The position numbers were made by a program, and so were the translations under genes. The notes beneath the pieces are model-generated. The model ran no database searches. It worked only from the letters and a program-made list of their open reading frames with translations, and was not told the DNA's origin. Source: Neoscytalidium dimidiatum (Eukaryota > Ascomycota > Dothideomycetes > Botryosphaeriales > Botryosphaeriaceae). From it: DNA of 64,000 nt. The stretch covers positions 558,001-622,000 of the forward strand of contig CM074697.1 of NCBI GenBank assembly GCA_037367355.1, read 5' to 3'. Below are positions 48,266 through 59,024 of this stretch, in pieces; position 1 is the first letter of the stretch, and every line of letters begins with the position of its first letter.

Positions 48266-49434
48266 TCATTTGTTCTGGTTCGTGACAATGACAATGGCGA
48301 CAACGACGGCGATGATGATTAGGATGAGGACTGTGCGTTGCAGCGATCAGCAAAGTGATTCACACAATGATCTGCACGCGTGCAGGTGAAGCGGTGAAGA
48401 GATTCGCAGAATGCGGGGCAAGAAGAGAGAGCACTTACGGGATACACCCAGGCAGTACCACTTGTACTTCCTACGGTTGCGTGCACTGACAATGGCGCCG
48501 TCGATGTTCTCATTGGCTTTGATGATGTTCTCGCGTACTTCCTCGCCCTTCTGCTCAATGTTCTCCACAAGTGGCTCCTGCTGCACGACGATTTCGTTCA
48601 GGTCCTGGAACAGCTGCGCCAGCTCAACCATTTGCTGCTCGATCTTCTGAATCTCCTTGTGACGGCCCTCGACCGCACGCAGCGCCGATTGCGCCTGTCC
48701 CCGGCGGTCGCTCTGCATCAGCTGTTTGACGCAACACGGTTAGCGTTCCCGGTTCCTGCATGCGGGACCTTCGTCGGTCCAAGACATGTTTTGGCGCCAC
48801 ATACCGCTTGCGAGAAGATTTGCGCTTCCGGGTCCTCAATCGCCTGCTTGACCTCCTCGTCGGTAGCGTCCGGACGGACAATCCTGTACTGACGGGCCTG
48901 GCTCTCCTGCAGCTCCTTCCTGAATCTGCTCTCCACCTCCTGGAACTTGTTGATGGTGCTCTTGAGACGGCGGTCCACGCGGCCGACCTGCGGCTTGTTG
49001 CGCGGCTCGCCCGACTCGGGCAGGCCCTTGATCCGCCTCATGCGGTCGACGAGCCCACGGTAGCCCGTCATGATCTCGTTGTTGAGGTTGTCGATCTGGT
49101 TCTTGTAGACCAGCGGCTCATTGACGGCCGACTTGTGCAGGCGCGTCAGCTGCTCCAGCTGCGAGTCGATCTGGTCGAGGGCGCGATCAATGGCCTGGCA
49201 GTCGTTAAGGATTGCGTTGGGGTCGACCGCCGGTGCGCCGTTGTTCATGGCCTGCATCTCGTAGTCGGGCTCTGTGAATGCTACGCTCTTAGCAAGTGAT
49301 CGTGGCATGGGGGCGCGCGTCGGTGGGATCTTACGGTTGCTGTAGCCGTTCTTGTCGCCGTATCCGCCGTCATTGCCGCCATAGGGATTCTGGCCGTAGC
49401 CGCCCTGGCCGTATCCGCCGTACTGTGATGCCAT
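48266..49434 (-). CDS. SSO1: plasma-membrane syntaxin (Qa-SNARE, Sso type)
   Basis: Minus-strand exons 49434-49335, 49271-48805, 48721-48439 and 48330-48266; introns of 63, 83 and 108 nt; 304 residues. t-SNARE for fusion of secretory vesicles with the plasma membrane. The N-terminus is Gly/Tyr-rich (GGYGQGGYGQNPYGG). The Habc-type helical region begins near DPNAILNDCQAID. The SNARE helix runs about 205-265, with the zero-layer Gln at about 237 in VVQQEP, and a membrane anchor LLILIIIAVVVAIVIV ends the protein. The first intron (63 nt, GTAAGA...CACAG with GCTAAG) has no in-frame stop, so its use is inferred from splice signals; without it 21 residues are added. Confidence 0.92.
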
Positions 49435-50058
49435 GGTTTAGCTGGGGAGAGGCGGCGGTGGTGCGCGAGAGAGAGTTGAAGTGGAGAAGTCAGGCGGGCG
49501 GGGCGGCGGAAGCTAAGGCTTACACTCATGGTGAACTGGTGAAACTAGGAGCGTGTGGACGCGACTCCTGGGGTCGGTGACTATACTGGGGCGGTATCGT
49601 GCGGGTGGGCGCGTGGAGCGTGGGTGGTTTCGGGGTTTATGTGGTGTGAAGCGCGCCTGGCGAAAGATAGGAACGAGCTGAGGAAACGCCGGTAAGAACT
49701 AAAGAACGACAGCGACGGATCCGCGGCTCTGGATGCGCGTAAGGAAGGCTGAGAGGCGGAGCTGAGAAAGTGCGTGTTGGGGAAGACGGTAGGGCAAGGC
49801 TCAGAGTCCGCCAGCGCAGCCCCTGGGCGCGAATGCGGAAAGGGCCCCCAAGCCGCCGCCCGCGAGCGGCCAGGGTGCGACAGTGCGACACCCAGCGCTG
49901 ATTTGCTCACTATTTTTGTCGCACGACTCGCGACACGAAAGAATCACTGTGCATCATGAGCTCCGCATACGGCTACATACTATGGCTACAGTCTCTCCCG
50001 CCACCCTCTATCCAGTGCTGGCGACAGAGCCGCATGATCGTCCTGCGCGTCCTGCGCC
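49435..50058. promoter_or_regulatory. syntaxin promoter region
   Basis: 624 bp between the syntaxin start and the end of the next minus-strand gene. The first 200 bp are purine-rich on the plus strand, hence a pyrimidine-rich leader for the syntaxin. No gene seen. Confidence 0.45.
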
Positions 50059-51719
50059 TCATGGGGCCGGAGGAGTCGCACCGCCCTCCGTCCCCCACCG
50101 GCTCCGCTCGTCGCCGCCCGCCCATTCCTTCTCGACATAGCCCAGCCGCCGCTTCACGTCTTCAACCGTAGCCTTGTCGCCAGTGTTCTTGCCAATGTTG
50201 TCGCTGATCTTCACCGCCGCCCTGCCAGACGCCGACGCTATCTTTATGACAATGTTGAGCGGCACCGACTTCTGGCCCGTGGACTTGCGAACGAAATCAT
50301 CTGTGGGATCGTCAGCAACCGATATAGCCTTGGCCAACGCGCATCGCCACTTACTTGTCAGGAACGTTCCGACGCCGAACGTGGGCTGGAAGCCCTCGGC
50401 CTCTGCCGCCTTCTTGTACTCCAGGCACAAGTCGATGTTCAGCGAGTCCGAGAAGACAATGACTTTCTTGTCCTTGATGCCCTCGGCGTCGTAGAACTCG
50501 CGCATCATCTTGATGAAGCCCCTTGGATCTCCCGAGTCCTGGCGCACCCCGGTGAATATCTGGGCAAATGTCGGCACGTCCGTATTCGTGCCATCTCCCT
50601 GAGCGATGGGTGCGTGTATGGGTGGTTCGGTCCTCCCGAGGGAGGCCGTTTCCGACAGGGTGGAGCTCGCAGCTGCGGAAGCCGTCGTCGCCGCCGAGCC
50701 CGGTTCGGCAGTGGTGTACGTGGGGATCGGCTTCTTGAATGCCTTCAGGAAATTAGGTGTGCCGAATGTGTCGGTCAATGCGATGCCCAAAACCTAGACC
50801 GGTCAGCCTCCTGAACAGTGTTCGCCGGATCGGATTGCTTACACCTTCGCCAAATGTGCCGACCCAATAGCGCAACGCGATCTCATTCGCGTCTTCGTAG
50901 TTGTTCGTCACTGCTGCGACGCCCATGAACCATTCGTGAGCGACGGTGCCGACAGGAGGAACGCCATACTTCATGGCAAAATGAACATTGCTAGTGCCTG
51001 ATAGCTTCCCCGCCCATCCTTTGCTTTCTCCGTCTCTGGCGGCCTTCAAAAGTCCCTGCATGACAATGTCATGAGTATAATAATCCCGTCTCCTCCTGCT
51101 GCCAAACTCCGAGAATATACACCCGTTCTCCAACAATTGCAGACCTTTATTGTATGCCTTCTCCAGCTGACCATCGTGAGACCAATTTCGATCGCTGAAC
51201 TTAAAGTACGCCTCGCTGATCAAGGCAAGCAAAGGGATCTCGTATAATATTGTCTCGACCCACAGACCCTCGATGTGGAGGTCTAAGTCACCTATGTCGT
51301 GAGCGGCACCGGTGTCCTCATCCGCCTTGAACGAAAGCTTGATTTGCCTGTCTGGGTGTAGTCGGAACGTGTGGAGGTAGTGGAGGTACTGGTCGGTCAG
51401 GTATGTGCAGGTGCTTTTCAGGAAGTCGAGCTCCTCTTGCGAAAAGGTGAGGTTCCCAAGCTTGTCAATCTGCTTCTGCAGCCAATGATAGCCAGCGCGT
51501 GTAAAGCGCATATGCGGGGTGCGATTGGTAAAGCTATAGGTGACGTTTACATTCGGGAAATACTTGAGCACGCAGCACTGCATCGTGAGCTTGTACAAGT
51601 CCCTACGTATCTGATCAGAGGCGTCTGAGTCAATACAGCGGCGCGCGCACTTACGTATCAAGTAAGGAGAAGATGCCTTCAGGCAGCGCAGCAGCGCCGC
51701 CATTGTTGATGTCAGCCAT
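50059..51719 (-). CDS. NPT1: nicotinate phosphoribosyltransferase
   Basis: Minus-strand exons 51719-51655, 51602-50843, 50793-50355 and 50300-50059; introns of 52, 49 and 54 nt; 501 residues. Salvage enzyme that makes nicotinate mononucleotide from nicotinate and PRPP for NAD synthesis. The correct start is MADINNGGAAALPEGIFS, in a different frame from the longer open frame; it splices to give SLLDTDLYKLTMQCCVLKYF, the family's N-terminus. FTNRTPHMRF, EFGSRRRRDYYTHD, the catalytic His in GTVAHEWFMG, VRQDSGDPRGF and VIFSDSLN-type segments follow. A Ser/Ala/Thr-rich insert of about 45 residues lies between KPIPTYTTAEP and DVPTFAQIF. The tail is charged. Confidence 0.93.
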
Positions 51720-52293
51720 TCACAAGAACGGCACAAGGGCGGTGCGCGGGTAACCGCTGGCGCGAATGCAGTGAAGAGGATGGGTGATGTATTGTGTAAA
51801 GAGAACGCGGTGGTAGTAGTGGGGAGGGCGCGCGTCCCAAAGTGCCCCGCCATCGGCATGTCAAGCGTGAAATCATCGGAGATAAGGCTTGCGTGCAATT
51901 ATTCGTCATCATCAGGGCATCCTGCAGCAGCCACCTCCGAGCTTTTCGCGCCAATGCATGCCACTTTCTCAAACACTCGCTGACCCGGTCCGCATGTCAG
52001 CACATGCAGCCGCTTCACACTACGCGTTTCGTGCATTCTGGTCTGAAACGTCTGTGCGCTTTCCGTCTGGTGTCACCCGTCTCCGCCCACATTGTATCTA
52101 CTATCCGTTCCGCCCTGCTGAGGACGCAAGGTTGCTTTCGACACACATTATCATTCGCACCAGAAGTATCTACACATGACTGTTGTTCCATTCCTTCTGT
52201 CTCTCAGCTATGCTACTCTGCTGTTCTGCCACTTCTGACGCCACTTGGCGTTTCAGCGTCACCTCCGAAGGGCACCAGCGAGTACGACTTCTC
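51720..52293. other. intergenic, no gene seen
   Basis: 574 bp upstream of NPT1 and downstream of the orphan gene. Open frames present on the plus strand are unsupported. Confidence 0.5.
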
Positions 52294-53511
52294 TCAATAG
52301 TTGAGGTACCTGTCGATTTCGATCTCGCATAGGCCACTGATTAGCCGTGTCATTCTCTCTTGATACTTGTCACTAATGCTGTCATCGACTATCCTCTTCC
52401 ATCCGGCCATCACTGTACCGATGGCATTGCTGATAACGCAATAGTCTTCTTCGTGGAAGAGAGCAAGATCGAGCTGGAGAATCGCCCTTAGGTTCAGCAC
52501 GCGCATTAAGTCTGGTACGTGCTCTGCATAGCCGACTTCTTCAACTTCGATGCCGTATATGCGCTTGAAAGCTCGAGCGTGGAGCTCTGACAAATCCCTC
52601 ACCATTCTGACCGCTTTCGAGTCCGTAAGGCAATCGACCTGGCCCCATGGGATTTCAAAGAGATACGTTTCGCCGTCCTCGTCAGGACGGGAATATCCCA
52701 AGGACCTTGCCTCCGCTATCTCGCCATTCGGAGGACGCTCTTCCTGGAGCTCTGCCCGCCAATTTCCGACACACCAATCAAGGAAGCTGTGCCTTTGGTA
52801 GAGCTTTATATCACGCTTGACTCCGAGTATTGCGCGTATTTGACTCATGTACAAAATGAGTTGCGCAGTCGTGGCCTTCCGCGGCTGTTTTGGCATCTTC
52901 CCCACGGGCCGTTCGTTCGTGTGTTCCCACAGCATCACGTAGAAGGCCTGGAGATTCTCAAGCAGGGGTGCCTCCAGTCGTCGACATATCAGCGGCCTGA
53001 GCCTTTCAATATGGAGAAGAAGCATATGCATCTGCTTCTTCAAGGGATCTTGCAGGCTCGGCGCAAATCCCCATTTCGCGTACTCGACAAATTCAATACG
53101 TCGAAGTTGTTGCAGAACTTCATCAACTGTGTCACCTGGCGTAGGGAATCCGCTTACAGGAACCTGATGTCCCGTTAATTCGTCGCTGGAGCCAACCAGC
53201 ACATCCTTATCGTCGTCCTGAGGGTAGTTGTCGCTACTTTGGTGGCTATTTCGATCCCGCGGGCTGTGCTCTATGAAACTTTCATTCAATGGCCCTGTCT
53301 CTTGTGTGTCACAGGGTGTGTACGTACCGGACAAAAACCGTCTTAATATCTTTTTGGACTTGGCCAGACGCGCTTTCTTATCGTTCCCGGGATTGTCGGC
53401 CTTCCGATTCCAACGCGAAGCTGTTTGCTGCGATGGCAAGTCCTCCTCACTTTCGTACGCAGCGTGGTCGCTTGTGCCACCGTTCTCAGTGGGTAAAGAG
53501 GTCCCTCCCAT
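52294..53511 (-). CDS. 405-residue protein of unknown function
   Basis: Single exon from ATG at 53511 (an earlier in-frame GTG at 53517 is not used). The first ~130 residues are polar and low complexity (NGGTSDHAAYESEEDLPSQQ, RLAKSKKILRRFLSGTY). The rest looks globular and helical: VDEVLQQLRRIEFVEYAKWG, MHMLLLHIERLRPLICRR, LYQRHSFLDWCVGNWRAELQ, and a C-terminal LISGLCEIEIDRYLNY. No signal peptide, membrane segment or metal-binding motif. I do not recognise the family. Codon use is ordinary and the frame is intact, so it is probably a real lineage-restricted gene. Confidence 0.7.
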   Translation of the reverse strand: MGGTSLPTENGGTSDHAAYESEEDLPSQQTASRWNRKADNPGNDKKARLAKSKKILRRFLSGTYTPCDTQETGPLNESFIEHSPRDRNSHQSSDNYPQDDDKDVLVGSSDELTGHQVPVSGFPTPGDTVDEVLQQLRRIEFVEYAKWGFAPSLQDPLKKQMHMLLLHIERLRPLICRRLEAPLLENLQAFYVMLWEHTNERPVGKMPKQPRKATTAQLILYMSQIRAILGVKRDIKLYQRHSFLDWCVGNWRAELQEERPPNGEIAEARSLGYSRPDEDGETYLFEIPWGQVDCLTDSKAVRMVRDLSELHARAFKRIYGIEVEEVGYAEHVPDLMRVLNLRAILQLDLALFHEEDYCVISNAIGTVMAGWKRIVDDSISDKYQERMTRLISGLCEIEIDRYLNY

Positions 53512-54139
53512 AGTCACTCGGAAAAAGAAAAAAGATTGTTCGGAAATGACTACGATCTTTGCCGATCGAATACGCTAGCAATGGTCGCAAATGACTGAGC
53601 GCGCTGATACGATTGTTTGTGTCTGTAATGCTGTCGATGCGTCGTGGAGGAGGCCTCGCCAAAAGAGAAGGAAACATGTGCCAGGAAAGTTTCCCGAACT
53701 GCCTTATACGGCAACAAGGGAGCAGCTCAACTTCTTTCCAACATCGTTCCGTCAATGCCCCGTGGTTCGGTGGTAAAGGTGTCGACTCGTTCTTGCAGTT
53801 TCCGACAAGACGATACAGCTTCTCCCAGTCATCCACCCTCGGTCGTGGCATTTCCAGCGCGGGTCGTATTTCAAGGCTCAGAGTCTATGGATGTAAGTAT
53901 CCAGGTCTCGTCAAAATTTCTCGGAACAAATGCTACGAATCGCCTACGACATGGCCTCCTACTGCCTCCTAATATCGGAGTGCTCATTGACCACTAATTT
54001 TATTAGAAGGCTCTTCCGCTGATCGTGCAGTTGTGGTCATCCGAAGAACCACCACAACTCACTGTTCCCAAAGACAACTACGATGAGTATCATGATAGAA
54101 AACATCAAGAAAGCGTAAGATCGAAAGCGATTACCATCA
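53512..54139. other. intergenic, no gene seen
   Basis: Spacer between the orphan gene and the HET-like relic. Short unsupported frames only. Confidence 0.45.
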
Positions 54140-54700
54140 TCAGCCCAGAACAATAAGCTCCATCTAAGGTCTCGCCCAGTCCCAAGCATGCTTATGGACT
54201 TTCCCAAGGTCCTTCCATTCGGCAACATTGTGTTTTGCATCCCACTTCACACGCATTACGTTGTATAGTGAGTAGTCCATAACTTCCACCTACTTCTCAA
54301 TTTCAAAGTATCGTGCCTCGGTAATGACGACAAAGTCTGATCGGACAGACTAACCAATATCCGACTCCGAAGGTTCATGGAGCACAATACCCCACACGAG
54401 GTTTCCATTCGGATCCAGGAACTGGATCTCACTAAGCGATACCATCCTTGTCTCTACTTCGCTTTGGCCCAAGAAGCAATGGGTCTCTTCCTTCTTTTAT
54501 AACTGCCCCAAGCTGAATTTGGCGCGGCTGGACCTGAAAACGAGATGTCGCTTGCTAAGGACGGTCATCTGTTCAGGCCTCAAGTCTCTCGTCTCAACAC
54601 TGCGGATTTGCCCCCATTCCTGTAACCATTCTTGCCATCTTGGCCGGGGCGGCACCCTGATTCTGCCCTTATTCCCGGCCGAGAGCATTCCTGTCGACTT
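54140..54700 (-). pseudogene. relic of a HET-type (heterokaryon incompatibility) protein, C-terminal part
   Basis: Minus-strand pieces in different frames line up with the C-terminal part of HET-domain proteins: EWLQEWGQ...RDLRPEQMTVLSKRHLVF near 54590, FVVITEARYFEIEK near 54320, then YNVMRVKWDAKHNVAEWKDL near 54230 and a final MELIVLG that stops at 54140. Stops and frame changes separate every piece. HET proteins trigger cell death after fusion of unlike hyphae. The N-terminal HET core is not recognisable here. The assignment rests on the short C-terminal pattern only. Confidence 0.42.
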
Positions 54701-55792
54701 TCCAGTCGACTCTTTTCGGCAAATGTACCACCGCGGTAGCGGCCCGATCCGTTCCTCTCCCGCACCTCAGCCAACGAACTTGACGAGAGGCCCGGAAGCA
54801 TCTGTAACCACATCGTACAGGCTGGTCTTACTGCACTTCGCTTTCCGAGCCCGCCCAGGGACCAGCTCGGGGGCACAGCATATATTTCAGCGGTCGACGT
54901 TACTGGGCTCTCCCGGTGCACGATAGTGCCGACCGGTTGCCAGAGGAGGGCCACATCGATGTACCTCGTCGGCATGTGAAACATCTTGAGGGACGGTGTA
55001 CCGAGATTTTTTATTAGTCAAAGAAGCTCATCAGCCGTGCAAATGCTCCCCAAATGTCTCCAGGACCGGTCAGCTCCTTCCGGGGACCGACCACTCGTCC
55101 CAAACGGCTGGACTCCTGCAAGAATTTTGGGGGGCCGCTTTCTTGGTGCTTGAAATAGGACTTGCGATTGCGGTAAAGGCGACTCGGTGTACAAGCTCAC
55201 TCAAGAGCGTGACGCCGAGCTTGGCTTCCGGCGTGGCTGCCGTTGAATAACGAGGTGATTTCTTTTATGTCTCCAATGTCTGGACCACCTCCTCACCCCC
55301 CTTTGATCCTGTTATAGTATGAGATGAGCATGATCTTACGAAGTCTATTCCATTTACCACGAATAGTGGTCTCAAATCGGAGTAGAGATTGACATTAAGC
55401 ATCTAATTTGAAAACGGGCCACAAGCTTGAAATACTAGGCTGTCGTTGCCGTACGCCTCTTATGAGAAAGCCACGAATGTAGCTGCAGCCTAAAAGTGTA
55501 CTACGAATGGTGAATTCCTGTGTTAACAGCCAAGTATATTGGACATAATCCGGGGCTGGTAGAAGGTGCCCTGCTACTACTAGCTTCATAAGATAAGAGC
55601 CTGGTGAGGGTCATTTCTGCCGTCCTTTAGATTTCAACCGTGTCCCGCGTATCGATGATCTCGGCCCTTGTTACAAGTTCCGTAACCTTTGGGTATCTCG
55701 TGATTTTACCGTATTAACACGGGGCTTCGTCCGGCTAGAGGACACCATACAGTACCGGCGTACATCACTACACTCCCCCATCGTAAAGCCTG
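54701..55792. other. pseudogene-rich spacer, no intact gene
   Basis: Further protein-like but broken frames lie on the minus strand (for example SLYDVVTDASGPLVKFVG near 54800) and may belong to the HET-like relic. Otherwise AT-rich, nothing identified. Confidence 0.4.
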
Positions 55793-56242
55793 TCAGCCCA
55801 TCTCGAGATTTCCCGTCTTCCCATCCGCGTACTTCGTCCTGACGTTCCGAAAGTCCTCCATGGGCATCCCATCCCTCTCTTCCATCTAAAGTCAAAGCGT
55901 TGACGGTGAGAAGCTCGTGCATCCTCCCCCCGGTCCTCTCGTAGGTGCCTCTGAGAAAAAAAAAAGGGGGGGGGGCTCCGCAATGCGGGCATAAGAAATG
56001 GCGATTCAACTCCGCACCTAATTGGCGATCAGAAAGGCCGGCTTCGCCATTTGCCGGCGTCTTGAGCTGGAAGGTTCCGGTGACGGGGTGTGGCGAGGAG
56101 GTGGCCGGCCTTCTGGCAGATGCCGCAGCTGCGTTTGCCGAAGCCGTCCGCGGTGAAATCGATGCGAGCCGAACAGGTGACGACTTTGCAGTGGCAGGAG
56201 CCAACGTACTTTGGCGGTTAGGAGGAATGCGTGGAAGACATT
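55793..56242 (-). pseudogene. GFA-domain (glutathione-dependent formaldehyde-activating-like) pseudogene
   Basis: Three frames together give a small GFA/CENP-V-type zinc protein: GSCHCKVV and CGICQKAGHLLAT (first zinc cysteines), then VTGTFQLKTPANG, then FLCPHCGAP (second cysteine pair), LRGTYERTGG, LLTVNALTLDG, and finally MEDFRNVRTKYADGKTGNLE before a stop at 55793. Frames change near 56095, at the C/A homopolymers near 55955-55975, and near 55870. The ATG at 56242 opens a frame that stops after seven codons. The gene is clearly broken; the homopolymer break could be an assembly error, the others less easily. Confidence 0.6.
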
Positions 56243-56989
56243 GGTTTGTAAGGTATGTGAATATAATGGGGCCGGAATGGCGTTGCTCTTGGAAAACTGC
56301 CGTTCCAAATCAGAGAAGCAGTTTGCAAAGCGAGGACGGAATCTACATAATCTGAAACATTCTTTGGAATGTAAAAGCCTGCATTGAATATAGACACGGC
56401 ATGCGATTGTTCTATGGCGGAGTGGAATCTAGATTGGTAGGCTGATGTATTCTGTTATAGTATCTCGTGGGTCTTGGCAGAATGTATGTGCTGCCAATGG
56501 ATATCCTGAATGGGCCATACCCTCAGCGGAATTATCTCTGTCCGGCCCCCGAGATGCACGCCAAGCGTGATTGGGGGAGGGCGAATTGTCCCCGCGTATC
56601 CGGCGCTGTGGTCCTGCATTGATTTGTGGTGACTTGCTCTTCTGGTACGATCGAAGTCGTTTTTAACATATCATAACTGCGAGACCAAGTCAATGGGCAT
56701 TGAAGCGGTCCTCCGGAAGTAGTTATTATTGAACTCATCGAACGTTAATGCCCGTGCGGCTCTTGAGACCCTCTATAAATAGCTTCGCTTGCTGTTGTAA
56801 TACTTATAGGACCGACCTCGGAATAGGGATTTGGCGCATAGTCTTAATGCCGACGACCCTTGCTTAGTTGCCGATTACCGGCTTCCGCGGCGCCTGATGT
56901 TGCCTATTCCGGATAGCTCCGATGATTCACTTTGACTCACTGAAGAACGGCTTTTGTACTGAGGATTTGATTTGTTCGAGACAGGAACA
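56243..56989. other. AT-rich spacer, no gene seen
   Basis: 750 bp between two pseudogenes with no supported coding sequence. Confidence 0.5.
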
Positions 56990-58399
56990 CCTATCGCGTT
57001 ACCCTGAAGAGGGGGCACTCAGGTGTCCGGCATAGATGATTAGTGCAGATAGATCGAATCCCGGATCCAACAATTTGTGACGGGTAAGACGGCCGGGTCG
57101 GCGAGGAGGTCGGCGAGCGACATTGGAGAAGATGGTGCCGGGCGGGAAGCGGTGCGTTCGCCCGTCGGCGCCGGTATAGGTCATGGGGGCGACGGAGTTC
57201 ACGCTTGGTAGGCGGGAGAGGACGGCCGGGGAGAGGCGGAGGGCTTCGTGGAGGGCGGATTGGAGGTAGGGGGATTTTGTCGAGCTCGGCGCGTAGGGCG
57301 GCGGGGATGCGCGGCGTCGTGAGGGCGTGGTAGACGAAGGTGGTCATCGCGCTCGAGATGCGGGCGTAGGAGAGGAGGGGGGAAAGGCGGAGAGCTTCGA
57401 GGACGCTGATGGACGGGTCAGATAGGTCGCGGGTGGTGTGCATGATGTTTCGGGCTTCAAGGGCGAGTCTCTATTTTCGTCAGGTCAATATGTCTGCCTG
57501 AGATTGGAGACGGATGTTTCAAAGGGCTAATTGGAACCAGGGGCATAGGGATGAAAAGAATGGAGGCTGGCTACCTGGTAGTGGTCCCGCGATTGGTCAC
57601 TGTCGAACGTTTCTTTGTCCCAGATGGGAGATATTGGCTTTGGCAGACGGCGGAGCGACGGCAGCAGCCATGGTGTATGCCTTCTCCAATTTGACAGCGT
57701 CGACGCCGACGTGAAGGATCTCAGCATGTAAGCACCAAGATCAGGCTGATCTAGGTAGTCCCGCGAGCTCGGCAAAATGTACGCTGAAATAGTATCCGTA
57801 CTCAAGGCTCTGAAAGCAACGGTGAGGTCGACAGCTTCTCCAACCTTACGCGTTTCGTCCAGCCGAGCAAAGAGCTTCTTCGCCTTTTCGTATAGAAGTG
57901 GCTCTAGACGGTCCATCGCACTGGCCGAGAAAGACTTGCTCAAAGCGCTGCGGCGCAGTCTGTGAAGGTTACTCGGTCCCGTTTCGAATTGCCGAGTAAC
58001 TGCTAGGAGTCCAGCTGTAGAACCCTGGATCCTTTTAAATCTTTTGACTAGTAGAGAAGAAAATTTCGTAGTACGTAGAATCGCGGATTTGCACTTCGTT
58101 TGGGTTGATGCGGACAATTGGGCATAATATCCGTTACCAGTCGATGAGGATGCTATGATACGGGGTTTCTCTGCCGTATTCGTCGTCCATCTCTTGTACT
58201 TTACGTTGGAATAGTTCTACCATCGAACAATCCCACCAGAATTCGTGTAGACCTGTCAGCGCACATATATTCGGCCCGGGGACGCTGGCCAATGGGTGAA
58301 AGTATAACCGATAGACTGCTAGAGCAAAAAGATACGCAATAGCTAACAACGGTTCAATTTGGAGAAGTAGATATTCTATCAGTCAGTGAAAGAAACCAT
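56990..58399 (-). pseudogene. cytochrome P450 pseudogene, C-terminus missing
   Basis: Minus-strand fragments follow P450 order: AVYRLYFHPLASVPGP (N-terminal anchor and Pro-rich hinge), ELFQRKVQEMDDEYG, CPIVRINPNEVQI, LHRLRRSALSKSFSASAM (helix C), LSTDTISAYILP, TTFVYHALTTP (I-helix region), LHEALRLSPAVL with the ExxR motif, and APMTYTGADGRTHRFPPGT. Frameshifts or stops occur near 58385, 58135, 58050, 57530 and 57270. The heme-binding FxxGxxxCxG region is absent, as sequence similarity ends near 57000. The order and wording recall fungal trichodiene-oxygenase-like P450s. Non-functional. Confidence 0.75.
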
Positions 58400-59024
58400 T
58401 GCGGGCGAAAGGCCCGGGATGATGTAGCCGATGATGCGTCCGAGCGGGGCTAAGAAGTATGTTGAGATCAGCAGAGGTGCCTTTTAAGCTCGACATCGAC
58501 AATAAAATTCAAACGCTCGTGACGATTGCGCAGCCGTCGGAGGCTCGGGATCATTGCTGCCATCAAGCTCTGGGAAGAATAAGGCTAAAGATCAATCTCA
58601 GCACAGTTTGTTACGATCATCTCCGAGGCGGGTAGGACAGTTCCTGAAAGTGAGTGCACGGTGTCTTTGTCTACCAATAACATACAGAATGCAGTTATGG
58701 CGCCCGAATGCAGGGTATATAAGGTTGCGGGGTGCATGCCATGGACGTGGGTCGGTCGGAGCTCTGATTCACGCTCATGCTCCTTGAATCCCTTCCCGTT
58801 TCCGCGCTCTCCGACCGGGATAGGTAGACGCCGGCGGCGCTTCGCAAAAGTTTGGCAGTCAGTAGTTCTGTCGAGGGCGCGCCGAAGCGTTGCAAAACAA
58901 TAATATCGGCACGGAGATCCATTAAAACAAACACTTTAGCCGAGCATGTGCATCTGTGAGTTCTGTGTCGAGACTCGAGCAAACTAAACATGAGTAGTTG
59001 TGGTGTCGGCATCTGAAAGCAGAC
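58400..59024. other. intergenic, no gene seen
   Basis: Upstream flank of the P450 relic and 3' flank of the reductase. A TATATAAG at about 58717 may be part of the old P450 promoter. Confidence 0.4.

Noticed and set aside
51655..51703. NPT1 start at MAALLRCLKASSPYL in the long open frame
   Set aside because: It would require no splice or a 30-nt intron. The frame from ATG at 51719 with a 52-nt canonical intron restores the conserved LLDTDLYKLTMQ.
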